Shown one piece after another: positions 43,279-51,864 of a stretch of 57,350 nt of DNA. The DNA is from VRUE01 sp036403515 (GTDB lineage Bacteria > Actinomycetota > Thermoleophilia > Solirubrobacterales > 70-9): NCBI GenBank assembly GCA_036403515.1, contig DASWQV010000112.1, positions 1 to 57,350 on the forward strand. The letters are read 5' to 3'. How positions within the stretch are numbered: position 1 is the stretch's first letter; each line of letters begins with the position of its first letter. The notes beneath the pieces are model-generated. The model searched no databases, was not told the origin of the DNA, and worked only from the letters and a program-made list of their open reading frames with translations. The position numbers were made by a program, and so were the translations under genes.

Positions 43279-44865
43279 TCAACCTAGCGTTGCGCCCTCG
43301 ACGGCTGCCGACGGCGATATCTCCGGCAAGCGCATCATGCGGAAGGAATTGAAGAGCCCGAGGAGCCCGGCGAGGATCGGCACCAGCAGCGCTATCTGAA
43401 GCGAGAGATCCGTCGCGTCCGTGTTGATGCGGACGACCTCGGCTCGGACTGTCGCGGGCTCTTCACTGAGGAGCTGTTCGAGCTTCGCACTGCTGACGAC
43501 TTCGGCGTCTTCATCGAGCTTGTCGGCAATCTGTTGCTGCTGCGCCGTTGGGATCACGGCGCTGTCTTCCGTCATATTCGTGAAGCTGAGCGAAAGAACG
43601 GCCAGCAGGATGCCGCCGGCCATCGCCAGGCCGAAGGAGAGCCCGAAAGACCCAGCGGCCGAGTTCACCCCGGCCGCCTCGCTGATCCGGTCCTCGTCGA
43701 TCGGGGCGAGGGTGTAGTTGTTGAGCTGGGAGACCAGCAGGCCCAGACCCGCTCCGGCAATCACCAGCGGGATCACCAGATACCAGCCCGAGTCCGCTCT
43801 GGGCACGACTGGGACCAGCAGCGCCATGCCAAACGTGCTCAGGACGAATCCAACTCGGATGATGCTCGCGGGTCGCCGGTTGCCCGCCTTGCGACCGGCC
43901 AGCATCGCCGCACCGAACATCGTCAGCGAGAGCGGCGCGAGGGTGAGGCCGGTCTGCAGGGCGTTGTACCCGAGCGAGATCTGGAGGAAGATCGGCAGCG
44001 CGATCATCGCGCCGCCGACAGTGATGTTCTGCAGCGCTTGCTGAGAGACCCCGATCCTGAAGTTCGGCAGCTTGAACAGATCCGGGTCGAGCAGCGTCAC
44101 CTTCCCTTCGCCATGGCGCCGAACCAGCCAACGGGCCAGCACGGCCAGCGCTATCGCACCCACCGCGATGATCAGCCCGACGAACTCGCCCCCCTCCTGC
44201 CAGACCAAGATGCCGAGGACGACGCCGCCCATGCCGATGACGGAGAGGATCGCTCCTCGTAGATCGATGTGCCGCGGCCCCGTGTAGGGCACGTCTCGGA
44301 TCAGCCCGATGTTCAGAAGCACGACCCCGATGACGACGAGCTCGAGCAGAAATCCCACTCGCCAGGACAGCAGGGTGGTGACGAAGCCGCCGAGGAGCGG
44401 GCCGACCGCTGCGGCGATCGCGGCCGAGGCGCCGACCAGCGCGTATGCCCTTTTCTGTGCGGCCCCCTCGAAGTTGCCGCGGATCAGCGACTGCATCGAA
44501 GGCAGCAGGAGCGAGGCGCCGAGGCCGCCGACGATCGCCCAGAAGACGATGATCGCAGCGAGGTCCTGGGCCAGCGTCATCGCAAGGGCGCCGATCGCAT
44601 AGCCGATCAGGCCGAGGACGAAGGCGCGCTTGCGGCCGAACAGGTCGCCGATCTTGCTGCTGATCAGGATGAACGCGGCGGAGATCAAGGCCTCGAGGGC
44701 GATCGCGGACTGAACGCCGCTCACCGTGGTGTCGAGATCCTTGACGACCGCGGCAATCGAGACGTTCATGAGCGAGGTGTCTACGACGAGCACGAACATC
44801 GCCATCGCCAGGAGAACAGCCAGACGAGGGCTGCCTTCACTCGCTTGCGTAGTCTCAGGGCCCAT
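43279..44865 (-). CDS. MFS transporter, DHA2 (14-TM) type
   Basis: 528 residues. ATG 44865 is preceded by GGGAGG and precedes the first helix directly. The first helix contains VDTSLMNVSIAAVVKDLDTT, loop 2-3 is KIGDLFGRKRAFVLGLIGYA, and motif C is VGPLLGGFVTTLLSW. A long extracytoplasmic segment near residues 425-475 (TAQQQQIADKLDEDAEVVSS, then KLEQLLSEE) is characteristic of a subgroup with a periplasm-facing insert. Substrate unknown. It is convergent with the SHOCT gene and has no adjacent regulator. Confidence 0.92.
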   Translation of the reverse strand: MGPETTQASEGSPRLAVLLAMAMFVLVVDTSLMNVSIAAVVKDLDTTVSGVQSAIALEALISAAFILISSKIGDLFGRKRAFVLGLIGYAIGALAMTLAQDLAAIIVFWAIVGGLGASLLLPSMQSLIRGNFEGAAQKRAYALVGASAAIAAAVGPLLGGFVTTLLSWRVGFLLELVVIGVVLLNIGLIRDVPYTGPRHIDLRGAILSVIGMGGVVLGILVWQEGGEFVGLIIAVGAIALAVLARWLVRRHGEGKVTLLDPDLFKLPNFRIGVSQQALQNITVGGAMIALPIFLQISLGYNALQTGLTLAPLSLTMFGAAMLAGRKAGNRRPASIIRVGFVLSTFGMALLVPVVPRADSGWYLVIPLVIAGAGLGLLVSQLNNYTLAPIDEDRISEAAGVNSAAGSFGLSFGLAMAGGILLAVLSLSFTNMTEDSAVIPTAQQQQIADKLDEDAEVVSSAKLEQLLSEEPATVRAEVVRINTDATDLSLQIALLVPILAGLLGLFNSFRMMRLPEISPSAAVEGATLG

Positions 44866-44963
44866 CGGGTGATCCTCCCACCCGCGCCAGCGCAATGCGA
44901 CTTGCTCTCCCTTCTTCGAGCGCGAGATGGAGCGACTACCGTGACCGCCCGCACTTCACACGC

Positions 44964-44983
44964 TTGGATCGCACGCAGAAGGT
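44964..44983 (+). repeat. Short tRNA-Ala-like sequence
   Basis: TTGGATCGCACGCAGAAGGT matches the tRNA fragment at 33084-33103 at 18 of 20 bases, sharing its TT start where the real tRNA has CT. Too short to be certain; chance or a decayed second copy. Confidence 0.35.
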
Positions 44984-45048
44984 GACGGAAGGGCCACGGA
45001 GTTGGATCGGGCGGCGTCGGGTAGCTGGGGGCGATGAGGGAGAGGTCA

Positions 45049-45122
45049 TGGTCTTACTGGGCGACGACGGCGCCGTGATCGAGGGTCCCGCGGTCCCTCA
45101 CCTACGCCAGGCCGGCGAGTGA
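45049..45122 (+). CDS. Possible 24-codon upstream frame
   Basis: ATG 45049 follows GAGAGG and runs MVLLGDDGAVIEGPAVPHLR and four further residues, ending with TGA inside the GTGA that begins the next gene. The overlap and ribosome binding site make translational coupling possible. There is no homology support; listed at low confidence. Confidence 0.3.
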
Positions 45123-45679
45123 CGCGGCTGATCTACTCCTTCATCGCTTCGCTCGACGGCTATATCGAGGACGCTGGCGGTCGCTTCGAGTGGGGGGTCC
45201 CCAACGAGGAGGCACACGCCTTCATCAACGAGCTCGAGGCCCCGGTCGGCACCTACCTCTATGGCCGCCGCATGTACGAGACGATGGTTGTCTGGGAGAC
45301 CGACCCGGCGCTCGCCGAGCACTCGCCGGCGATGCGCGACTTCGCGGCGATATGGCAGGCGGCGGACAAGGTCGTCTACTCGAGCACGCTGGCGGAGGCG
45401 CCGACGCGGAAGACTCGGATCGAGCGCCGGTTCGACCCCGACGAGGTGCGGAAGCTCAAGGCGACGGCTGACTCCGACCTCGCCATCGGCGGCGCGGAGC
45501 TCGCCGGCCACGCCTTCGCCGCCGGCCTGATCGACGAGTGCCACGCCTTCCTCGCGCCCGCCGTGGTCGGGGGCGGCAAGCGTGCCCTGCCGGCCAACGT
45601 CCGGCTGGACCTCGAGCTGAGCGACGAGCGCCGCTTCGAGAACGGCATGGTCTATCTGCGCTACGCGATCCGCGCCTGA
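45119..45679 (+). CDS. Dihydrofolate reductase-family protein (RibD C-terminal-like)
   Basis: 186 residues from GTG 45119. TRLIYSFIASLDGYIEDAGG starts the fold, followed by GTYLYGRRMYETMVVWE and the nucleotide-loop region SDLAIGGAELAGHAFAAGLI, then ECHAFLAPAVVGGGKRALP. These match the common 'dihydrofolate reductase family protein' group, distinct in detail from the member at 34543. Substrate unknown. It is convergent with the desaturase operon. Confidence 0.88.
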   Translation: MTRLIYSFIASLDGYIEDAGGRFEWGVPNEEAHAFINELEAPVGTYLYGRRMYETMVVWETDPALAEHSPAMRDFAAIWQAADKVVYSSTLAEAPTRKTRIERRFDPDEVRKLKATADSDLAIGGAELAGHAFAAGLIDECHAFLAPAVVGGGKRALPANVRLDLELSDERRFENGMVYLRYAIRA

Positions 45680-45719
45680 CCGCGACCTTCAGGCAGGCTG
45701 CCGGCGATCGCCGTCCGGC

Positions 45720-46862
45720 TCAGGCAGCGACCGGCACTCGCTCCTCCTCGGCCTCGTGCCCGGCGGCGGGCAACTGAGCCGCTCCGCGGCTCTTTCTGTC
45801 GGGAAGCGCGAGCCGGCAGATCTTCTTGACGACGCTGCCGAACTGCCTGCCAAGCGGACCGACGTTGTAGGGAATGCCGTAGCGCTCGCAGATCTCGCGG
45901 ACCTCGGTTGAGATTTCCGCGTAGCGATTGGCCGGCAGGTCGGGGAAGAGGTGGTGCTCGATCTGGAAGCTGAGGTTGCCGGAGAGGATGTGGAAGAGCC
46001 GGCTGCCACTGAGGTTGGCCGAGCCGAGCAACTGGCGGTAGTACCACTCGCCGCGGCTCTCGTTCTCGGTCTCCTCCTCGGTGAACTCGTGGGTGCCTTC
46101 CGGGAAGTGCCCGCAGAAGATGATCGTGAACGACCAGACGTTGCGAACCAGGTTGGCGGTCGCGTTGCCGGCCAGCGGGAAGAGGAAGAACGGGCCGGAC
46201 AGGACCGGGAAGATCACGTAGTCCTTCAAGGTCTGCCGGCGGACCTTCTTCCAGATTCCGCTGATCAGCTTGCGCTTGTCGGCGAGCTTCGCCTCGCCGG
46301 TGGTCAGGCGCTCGACTTCGAGGTCGTGCAGGGCGACGCCGTACTGGAAGAGCAGCGCCAGCAGGGTCGCGTAGGCGGGGTTGCCCAGGTAGTAGGGCCT
46401 CCAGCGCTGGTCCTCCGACATGCGCAGCACGCCGTAGCCGATGTCGCGGTCCTTGCCGACGATGTTGGTGTGGGTGTGGTGCATGTAGTTGTGGGAGTGG
46501 CGCCACTGGTCCGCCGGGCAGGCGTTGTCCCACTCGAACCGCTTGCCGGAGAGCGCCGGGTCGTTCATCCAGTCGTACTGGCCGTGCATCACGTTGTGGC
46601 CGATCTCCATGTTGTCGAGGATCTTGGAGAGCGAGAGGGCAGCGGTGCCGGCGATCCAGGCCGGCGGGAAGACGCCCGCCCAGAGCAGGCCGCGCCCGGC
46701 GACCTCGAGCCCCCGCTGGGCGCGGATCACCTTGCGGATGTAGTTGGCGTCGCGCTCGCCGCGATCGGCGAGGACGCGCTGGCGGATCGCGTCGAGCTCC
46801 TCGCCAAAGCTCTCGATCTGCTCCGGGGTGAGGGGAATCTGGCTCTCTGTGGTCGTGCTCAT
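45720..46862 (-). CDS. Membrane fatty acid desaturase
   Basis: 380 residues. Three histidine boxes that bind the diiron centre are present: GHNVMHGQYD, WRHSHNYMHHTHTNI and QIEHHLFPDLP. The third box with Q-I-E-H-H is typical of DesA3/front-end-like acyl desaturases. It acts at the membrane, introducing double bonds into acyl chains. ATG 46862 begins MSTTTES; an upstream ATG was rejected because it overlaps the spacer. It is 26 bases downstream of the reductase gene, its likely electron donor, and parallels the mycobacterial DesA3-Rv3230c pair. Confidence 0.94.
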   Translation of the reverse strand: MSTTTESQIPLTPEQIESFGEELDAIRQRVLADRGERDANYIRKVIRAQRGLEVAGRGLLWAGVFPPAWIAGTAALSLSKILDNMEIGHNVMHGQYDWMNDPALSGKRFEWDNACPADQWRHSHNYMHHTHTNIVGKDRDIGYGVLRMSEDQRWRPYYLGNPAYATLLALLFQYGVALHDLEVERLTTGEAKLADKRKLISGIWKKVRRQTLKDYVIFPVLSGPFFLFPLAGNATANLVRNVWSFTIIFCGHFPEGTHEFTEEETENESRGEWYYRQLLGSANLSGSRLFHILSGNLSFQIEHHLFPDLPANRYAEISTEVREICERYGIPYNVGPLGRQFGSVVKKICRLALPDRKSRGAAQLPAAGHEAEEERVPVAA

Positions 46863-46888
46863 TGGGGTGCCTTTCGTTGAAAGTTGGT

Positions 46889-47995
46889 TCAAAGGTCGAT
46901 GACGAGGTCGCCGAGCGGAGCCGAGACGCAGAGCTGGATCTCCTCATCGGGCGCGGACGAGACCTCCTCGGTAAGCAGGTTCTTGACGGTGCCGCTCAAC
47001 TTGCGGCAGGTGCAGGTGTGGCAGATCCCCATCCGGCAGCCGGACTGCGCCGGGACGCCGGCCTTCTCTGCCTGCTCCAGGATCGAGGCGCCGCTGTTCT
47101 CGACCTGGAGATTGGAGTCAGCGAAACGGATCGAGCCCGTCCCGGGCTCGCCGACGGGGAGCAGGCTCGGGGGAACGAAGCTCTCTACATGCAGCCGTTG
47201 CTCGAGGCCGCCGGTCCAAGTGGCCCGCACGGCGTCGAGAAGAGCGGGCGGGCCGCAGGCGAAGGTCTCCGCCTCGGCGAACCCGGGGTGGTCGCGAAGG
47301 TGGCCCGGGCTGAAGTGACCATCGAGCTCGCCGGTTCCGGGCGCTTGCGTGTAGGAGCGGCTCAGCTTGAAGTTCGGGTTCTCGGCCGCCAAGCGGTCGA
47401 GCTCCTCGCGGTAGATCGCGCGATCGGGGTCGGGCGCGTACTGGATCAGCGCGATCGGTCCCGTGTGGCGCTCGCCAACGAGGGTACGAAGAATCGCCAT
47501 TAGGGGAGTGATGCCACTGCCGCCGCCGATCAGCAGGATCGAGCCGGGGCGCGCCTCCGGAAGGTAAAAGTCGCCGTCAGCCTGCGAGAGGCCGATCACC
47601 ATGCCAGGCTCGGCGTGGTCGACGAGGAAGTTCGAGACCAGCCCCTCGGGGTGGCGCTTGACCGTGATCTCCAGCTCGCGAGCGGAGCCCTCCGCGGAGG
47701 CCGGCGAGTAGCAGCGCGTGTGACGCACGCCGTCGATCTCGACCGAGACCTGCACGAACTGGCCGGCGCGGAGGCCGCCCCAGGCGCGGTTGGGGCGCAA
47801 GCTCAGGGTGACGCAGTCCGCGCTGCCGTGCCGAGCCGCAACCAGCTCGGCCCTGCACTCACCGATCACGAGGGTCGGGCTGATCTGCTCGAGGTAGCGA
47901 TCTATCCCGTGCGGTCCGGCAATCGCGTCGAGCAGGCGGCGGCCGGGCATTCCGCGGCGGCGAGATGGCGGCGTGGCTGTGGCTGTCGGACTCAT
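46889..47995 (-). CDS. Ferredoxin reductase with C-terminal [2Fe-2S] domain
   Basis: 368 residues. FAD/NAD(P) reductase domain from about residue 45 (HTRCYSPASA flavin motif, ILLIGGGSGITPLMAILRTL nucleotide motif, ETFACGPPALLDAV), then a plant-type ferredoxin domain with cysteines in SGCRMGICHTCTCRKLSG and QLCVSAP. It passes electrons from NAD(P)H to the desaturase encoded next. ATG 47995 is preceded by GAGGAGGA; upstream in-frame codons lie in the promoter. Divergent from a MerR gene. Confidence 0.94.
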   Translation of the reverse strand: MSPTATATPPSRRRGMPGRRLLDAIAGPHGIDRYLEQISPTLVIGECRAELVAARHGSADCVTLSLRPNRAWGGLRAGQFVQVSVEIDGVRHTRCYSPASAEGSARELEITVKRHPEGLVSNFLVDHAEPGMVIGLSQADGDFYLPEARPGSILLIGGGSGITPLMAILRTLVGERHTGPIALIQYAPDPDRAIYREELDRLAAENPNFKLSRSYTQAPGTGELDGHFSPGHLRDHPGFAEAETFACGPPALLDAVRATWTGGLEQRLHVESFVPPSLLPVGEPGTGSIRFADSNLQVENSGASILEQAEKAGVPAQSGCRMGICHTCTCRKLSGTVKNLLTEEVSSAPDEEIQLCVSAPLGDLVIDL

Positions 47996-48094
47996 GCTCC
48001 TCCTCTTCCCTGGGTGTTTGGCAGCAATACCCGTGCCGGAGGACAACGTAACACCAAATGCCGTCACGTCAACTAGCGCGCCGTCTTTCAGTGA

Positions 48095-48100
48095 TAGGTT
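48095..48100 (+). promoter_or_regulatory. -10 box of the MerR gene within an imperfect palindrome
   Basis: TAGGTT ends 6 bases before ATG 48107. It is inside GTGATAGGTTTCAC (48091-48104), whose two ends are inverted (GTGA/TCAC). That may be a regulator site in the 111-base divergent region shared with the reductase gene. Confidence 0.4.
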
Positions 48101-48106
48101 TCACAC

Positions 48107-48850
48107 ATGGCGGTCGCCGACCCCGAGAACGACCTGACGATCGAAGAGCTGGCCGCGGAGACGGGGATGACCGTTCGCAACATCCGCTCGCACCGCGCTC
48201 GCGGGCTGCTGCCGGCCCCCGAGGTCCGCGACAGGGTCGGCTACTACGGGCCCGAGCACCTCGACCGGCTGCGGATGATCCAGGAGCTGCAGACCGATGG
48301 CTTCAACCTCAAGGGGATCGAGCGGCTGCTCAGCCAGAACCTCGGGCCCGCCGAGCAGTTCCTCTCCTTCAAGCGGGCGCTCGACGAGTTCGATGGCGAG
48401 CAGCCCCAGACCTTCACCCGCGCCGAGCTGGCCGATCGCTTCGGGACGAAGATCGAAGACGCGCTGAAGCGGGCGATTGATGCGGGAGCGCTCGTCGCGA
48501 TCGACGATGATCGCTTCGAGGCCCCGTTCCCCTCACTGCTGGACGCCGCCGAGGGCGTCGTCGCGACGGGCGTGCCGCTCAATCACGCCCTCGCCGTGAT
48601 CGCAAAGGTGGCGAGTCGCTGCAGGTCCGTCTCCCACGAGTTCGTGAAGCTCTTCCTCGAGGACATCTGGAGGCCCTTCGAAGAGGAGGGCTATCCGGAG
48701 GAGCGCTGGCCGGAGGTCCGCGCCGCGCTGGATCAGCTGCGCCCCTTGTCACTGCAGGCGCTGGTCGCGGTCTACCGGATGACGATGTCCGACGAAGTCG
48801 AAAAGGCCTTCGGCAAGCAGCTCGAGCGAATGGCCAAACGGAAGGGCTGA
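48107..48850 (+). CDS. MerR-family transcriptional regulator
   Basis: 247 residues. The N-terminal MerR helix-turn-helix and wing read LTIEELAAETGMTVRNIRSH, RARGLLPAPEVRDRVGYYGP and EHLDRLRMIQELQ. Residues after about 80 form a larger helical domain with no metal-binding cysteines, similar to fatty-acid/lipid-linked MerR members rather than mercury-type ones. Divergent from the desaturase-reductase operon, it is the likely regulator of membrane lipid unsaturation. Confidence 0.9.
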   Translation: MAVADPENDLTIEELAAETGMTVRNIRSHRARGLLPAPEVRDRVGYYGPEHLDRLRMIQELQTDGFNLKGIERLLSQNLGPAEQFLSFKRALDEFDGEQPQTFTRAELADRFGTKIEDALKRAIDAGALVAIDDDRFEAPFPSLLDAAEGVVATGVPLNHALAVIAKVASRCRSVSHEFVKLFLEDIWRPFEEEGYPEERWPEVRAALDQLRPLSLQALVAVYRMTMSDEVEKAFGKQLERMAKRKG

Positions 48851-48882
48851 GCCGAACCGGCGCCGGCTCGAGATTTGTCGCC

Positions 48883-49164
48883 TCAGCCCCGAACCAGGCG
48901 CCCAACCGCCCCCATCAGCTCATCGACCTTCCCGGTCTGCTCGCCGGCCTTGGCCTCGACGACGCAGTGGCGGGTGTGCTCGTCGAGCAGGCCCAGGGCG
49001 ACCTTGTCCAGGGCGGCCTGGATGGCACCGATCTGGGTCAGCACGTCGATGCAGTAGCGCTCCTCCTCGACCATCCGCGAGACGCCGCGAACCTGGCCTT
49101 CGACACGGGCCAGTCGCTTGAGCAGTTGATCTTTGGAGGCGGTGTATCCAGGTTTTTGGCTCAT
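48883..49164 (-). CDS. csoR: CsoR-family copper-responsive repressor
   Basis: 93 residues (DUF156). The four-helix chain has the Cu(I) ligand triad Cys38, His63 and Cys67 (EERYCIDVLTQIGAIQ, LLDEHTRHCVVEA). Ligand spacing of 25 and 4 residues matches mycobacterial CsoR C36-H61-C65, and Tyr37 corresponds to its second-shell Tyr35. ATG 49164 follows TTTTTGGCTCA-side sequence; a longer upstream frame runs through the operator and is rejected. A G-tract operator lies just upstream, between this gene and the permease gene. Confidence 0.92.
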   Translation of the reverse strand: MSQKPGYTASKDQLLKRLARVEGQVRGVSRMVEEERYCIDVLTQIGAIQAALDKVALGLLDEHTRHCVVEAKAGEQTGKVDELMGAVGRLVRG

Positions 49165-49173
49165 CCGGGTATG

Positions 49174-49190
49174 ATACCCGTATGGGGTAT
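49174..49190. promoter_or_regulatory. CsoR-type operator between csoR and the permease gene
   Basis: ATACCCGTATGGGGTAT is a 17-base palindrome with the T-A-C-C-C / G-G-G-G-T-A ends typical of CsoR/RcnR G-tract operators. It starts 9 bases upstream of the csoR ATG and 36 bases before the permease ATG and overlaps TATATT on the plus strand, so one site could repress both genes. Confidence 0.75.
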
Positions 49191-49225
49191 ATTTTGGCGA
49201 GGCCGCCTGCACCCTCGGAGAACGC

Positions 49226-50350
49226 ATGAGCGACGTTTTGAGCAAGATCGGCGAGGGCCTCGAACAGTCCTTCCTGATGGCCTACGAGGTTTGGTGGGCG
49301 CTGGTTTTGGGCTTTGCGATCTCAGCGATCGTGCAGGCCTGGGTTCCGCGCGAGCGAGTCGAAGGCGCGCTGGCCGGAAGCGGCCCCGGGCCCCTGGCCA
49401 GGGCAACCGGCCTCGGCGCCGCCTCCTCCTCCTGCTCCTACGCGGCGATCGCGATCGGCAAGTCGCTCTTCCAGAAGGGCGCCTCGGCGGTGACCGCCCT
49501 CGCCTTCCAGTTTGCCTCGACCAACCTCGTCTGGGAGCTCGGCCTGGTGCTCTGGGTGCTGATCGGCTGGCAGTTCGCGTTGGCCGAGTACATCGGCGGG
49601 ATCGTGATGATCGTGCTGATGGCGGTGCTCCTTCGGGCCTTCGTCTCGCCGAGGCTCGAGGAGGCAGCCCGCCGCCACGCGCAGGAGGCCGACACCGGGC
49701 ACCAGCACCACATGGCCGGCGAACGGCTGAGCTGGCGCCAGCGCCTCACCTCCCCCTCCGCCTGGTCAGACGTCGCCGACAACTTCCGCGGCGACTGGCA
49801 GATGCTCTGGAAGGAGATCACGCTCGGCTTCCTGCTCGCCGGCTTCATCGGCCTGCTCGGTGATGACTTCTTCAACGCCCTCTTCATCGAGAACGCGCCG
49901 CCGGCGATCGTCGCGATCGAGAACGTGATCGTCGGCCCGCTCATCGCCGTGCTCAGCTTCGTCTGCTCGGTGGGCAACGTGCCGCTCGCCGCCGTGCTGT
50001 GGTCAGGCGGGATCAGCTTCGCGGGCGTGATGGCCTTCATCTTCGCCGACCTGATCGTGCTGCCGATCGTCCTCGCCTACCGCAAGTACTACGGCTGGGC
50101 CTTCGCCTTGCGGATCGTCGCGCTGATGTTCGTGACAATGGTGATCGCGGCGCTCCTGGTCGACGGCCTCTTCAGCGCCACCAACATGATTCCAACCGGG
50201 GCCCGGCCGAGCCGCGCCGACATATTCGGATCAATCGAGCTCGACTACAAGCTGGTCTTGAACATCATCGGCCTGCTGATCTTCGCCGGCCTCTTCGGCC
50301 TGACCGCCCGCCGCGGCGCCAATCGCGAGGCTCACGTCCACGCCCACTGA
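49226..50350 (+). CDS. Permease of the DUF318 / ArsP family
   Basis: 374 residues with eight to ten hydrophobic segments (PF03773). Two cysteines sit in helices at the positions conserved in this family: AASSSCSYAAIAIGKSLFQK and FVCSVGNVPLAAVLWSGGIS. A long cytoplasmic His-rich loop (RHAQEADTGHQHH) and a His-rich C-terminus (EAHVHAH) suggest metal handling. Family members export organoarsenicals or unknown substrates. Its control by CsoR points to copper or another thiophilic ion, which is inference. Confidence 0.88.
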   Translation: MSDVLSKIGEGLEQSFLMAYEVWWALVLGFAISAIVQAWVPRERVEGALAGSGPGPLARATGLGAASSSCSYAAIAIGKSLFQKGASAVTALAFQFASTNLVWELGLVLWVLIGWQFALAEYIGGIVMIVLMAVLLRAFVSPRLEEAARRHAQEADTGHQHHMAGERLSWRQRLTSPSAWSDVADNFRGDWQMLWKEITLGFLLAGFIGLLGDDFFNALFIENAPPAIVAIENVIVGPLIAVLSFVCSVGNVPLAAVLWSGGISFAGVMAFIFADLIVLPIVLAYRKYYGWAFALRIVALMFVTMVIAALLVDGLFSATNMIPTGARPSRADIFGSIELDYKLVLNIIGLLIFAGLFGLTARRGANREAHVHAH

Positions 50351-50414
50351 GCGCTATGTGGCCGGCGGCGGCTTGCGGGCCGAGACTCGCGGTTTCCGCC
50401 ACTAGGCTGCCGCG

Positions 50415-51191
50415 ATGCTCGCTGACGTTGCCATCGGGGCGGGGATCGCGTTCTGCATCGCCGTCCTCACCACGCCGGTCGGCGTCTCCGGGGCGGTCTT
50501 CTTGGTTCCGGTCCAGATCAGCATTCTCCACACGCCAAGCCCGGCTGTCACGCCGACCAACCTCCTTTACAACGTGATCGCGATTCCGGGCGCGCTGCTT
50601 CGCTTCCACCGCGAGGCCCGGCTGGCCGGGCCGCTGACTCGGCTGCTGGTTCTCGGGACCCTGCCGGGAGTCGCCGCCGGAGCCGTGATCCGAGTCGAGC
50701 TTTTCGACCAGGGCAACGCCTTCTTGCTGATCGTCGCCGCCGTGCTGACCCCGCTCGGGGCATGGCTGGCGTTCGCCGGGCCAGCCGCACCGGCAGCTTC
50801 ACCGGATCGCGATCGGCGGCGGCAGATCTTCGTCCTCGCCTTGGCAGTCGGGACGGTCGGTGGCATCTACGGGATCGGCGGCGGCTCGATCCTCGGGCCG
50901 ATCCTCGTCGGCTTCGGCTTCACGGTGCTCGAGGTGGCGCCCGCGGCCCTGGCCGCGACCTTCCTCACCTCCGTCGCCGGTGTTCTGACCTACGCGCTGC
51001 TCAGCATCGGCGGCAGCGGCGACATTGCCCCGGACTGGGCGCTCGGCGTCGGCATGGGACTCGGCGGGCTGGCCGGCGCCTACCTCGGCGTTCGCCTCCA
51101 ATCGCGGCTCCCCGAGGCGCTCCTAAGGCGCGGCCTCGGCGTCTTGGCGCTGGCCCTCGGGCTGCGCTACGCCTTGCTCGTGGTCACCTAG
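50415..51191 (+). CDS. TauE/SafE-family anion exporter (TSUP)
   Basis: 258 residues, seven to eight hydrophobic segments in two repeats of the TSUP family. Signature segments are TPTNLLYNVIAIPGALLRFH-type (VTPTNLLYNVIAIPGALLRF) in the first half and GIYGIGGGSILGPILVGFGF in the second. These permeases move sulfite, sulfoacetate or related sulfur anions. It follows the ArsP-type permease by 64 bases and ends at a strong hairpin. No pathway gene identifies the substrate. Confidence 0.88.
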   Translation: MLADVAIGAGIAFCIAVLTTPVGVSGAVFLVPVQISILHTPSPAVTPTNLLYNVIAIPGALLRFHREARLAGPLTRLLVLGTLPGVAAGAVIRVELFDQGNAFLLIVAAVLTPLGAWLAFAGPAAPAASPDRDRRRQIFVLALAVGTVGGIYGIGGGSILGPILVGFGFTVLEVAPAALAATFLTSVAGVLTYALLSIGGSGDIAPDWALGVGMGLGGLAGAYLGVRLQSRLPEALLRRGLGVLALALGLRYALLVVT

Positions 51192-51211
51192 AGATTCGCG
51201 CCGCGATCGGC

Positions 51212-51241
51212 GGAGCGGGCTCCTTTTCGGGAGCCCGCTCC
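51212..51241. terminator. Bidirectional hairpin terminator
   Basis: GGAGCGGGCTCC (51212-51223) and GGAGCCCGCTCC (51230-51241) pair fully with loop TTTTCG. It lies between the convergent TSUP and DUF3618 genes and probably ends transcripts from both sides. Confidence 0.75.
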
Positions 51242-51276
51242 CTTGACCCGCGATGGCATTCAGGTGACTGAGCCGA

Positions 51277-51864
51277 TCAGGGTCGTGGGCCCCCGCTTGT
51301 CGATCCCTGGGCCTGCTCGCCGACCTCCTGGGCGCCTTCTTTGACGCTGTCCTTGAACTCTTCGGCCTGTTTTTGGCTAGCCTCTTTGGCGGTCTCCATC
51401 GCCTGCTGACCGGCTTCCTTGGCGCCTTCGACCGCCTGCTCGGCAACCTGGCCGGCCACGTCGCGACCGCGGTCGAGGGCCTCCTGGCCGGTTTCGGCTG
51501 CCGTCTCCTTGACCTGGTCAGCGATCGGGCCGACGCGCTCATCCTCGATCCTGGTGCTTGGCAGCAGCATGCCGGCGAGGAAGCCCACCGCGACACCGCC
51601 AAGCAGCAGGCCGATCGGGTTCTCCTCAGCGACTCCGACGGCCTGCTTCGCGCCTTCCTTCAGCTGCTGACCGTCGGGCGTGGCGTCGCCAACCCTGCCG
51701 GTCGTGCCCTGCACTTGCCGTATCAGCCGGTCGCGCTTGTCGGCCACCGACTCCTTGACGCGAGTTCTCACGTCGGTCTTGTAGGCAAGCGCGTCGACGG
51801 TATTGCCCATCTCTGCACGCGTCTCCTCTATCTCCTCACGGATCTGGCTTGACTCTTGGCCCAT
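51277..51864 (-). CDS. DUF3618-domain protein
   Basis: 195 residues. The N-terminus SSQIREEIEETRAEMGNTVD with ALAYKTDVRTRVKESVADKR is the DUF3618 helix pair. A single membrane helix follows (NPIGLLLGGVAVGFLAGMLL, about residues 82-101), then about 80 residues of alanine/lysine/glutamate-rich amphipathic helix like late-embryogenesis-type repeats. Third gene of a set with the holin-like and helical proteins; its start overlaps the preceding gene by 37 bases. A stress-related envelope role is plausible but unproven. Confidence 0.85.
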   Translation of the reverse strand: MGQESSQIREEIEETRAEMGNTVDALAYKTDVRTRVKESVADKRDRLIRQVQGTTGRVGDATPDGQQLKEGAKQAVGVAEENPIGLLLGGVAVGFLAGMLLPSTRIEDERVGPIADQVKETAAETGQEALDRGRDVAGQVAEQAVEGAKEAGQQAMETAKEASQKQAEEFKDSVKEGAQEVGEQAQGSTSGGPRP

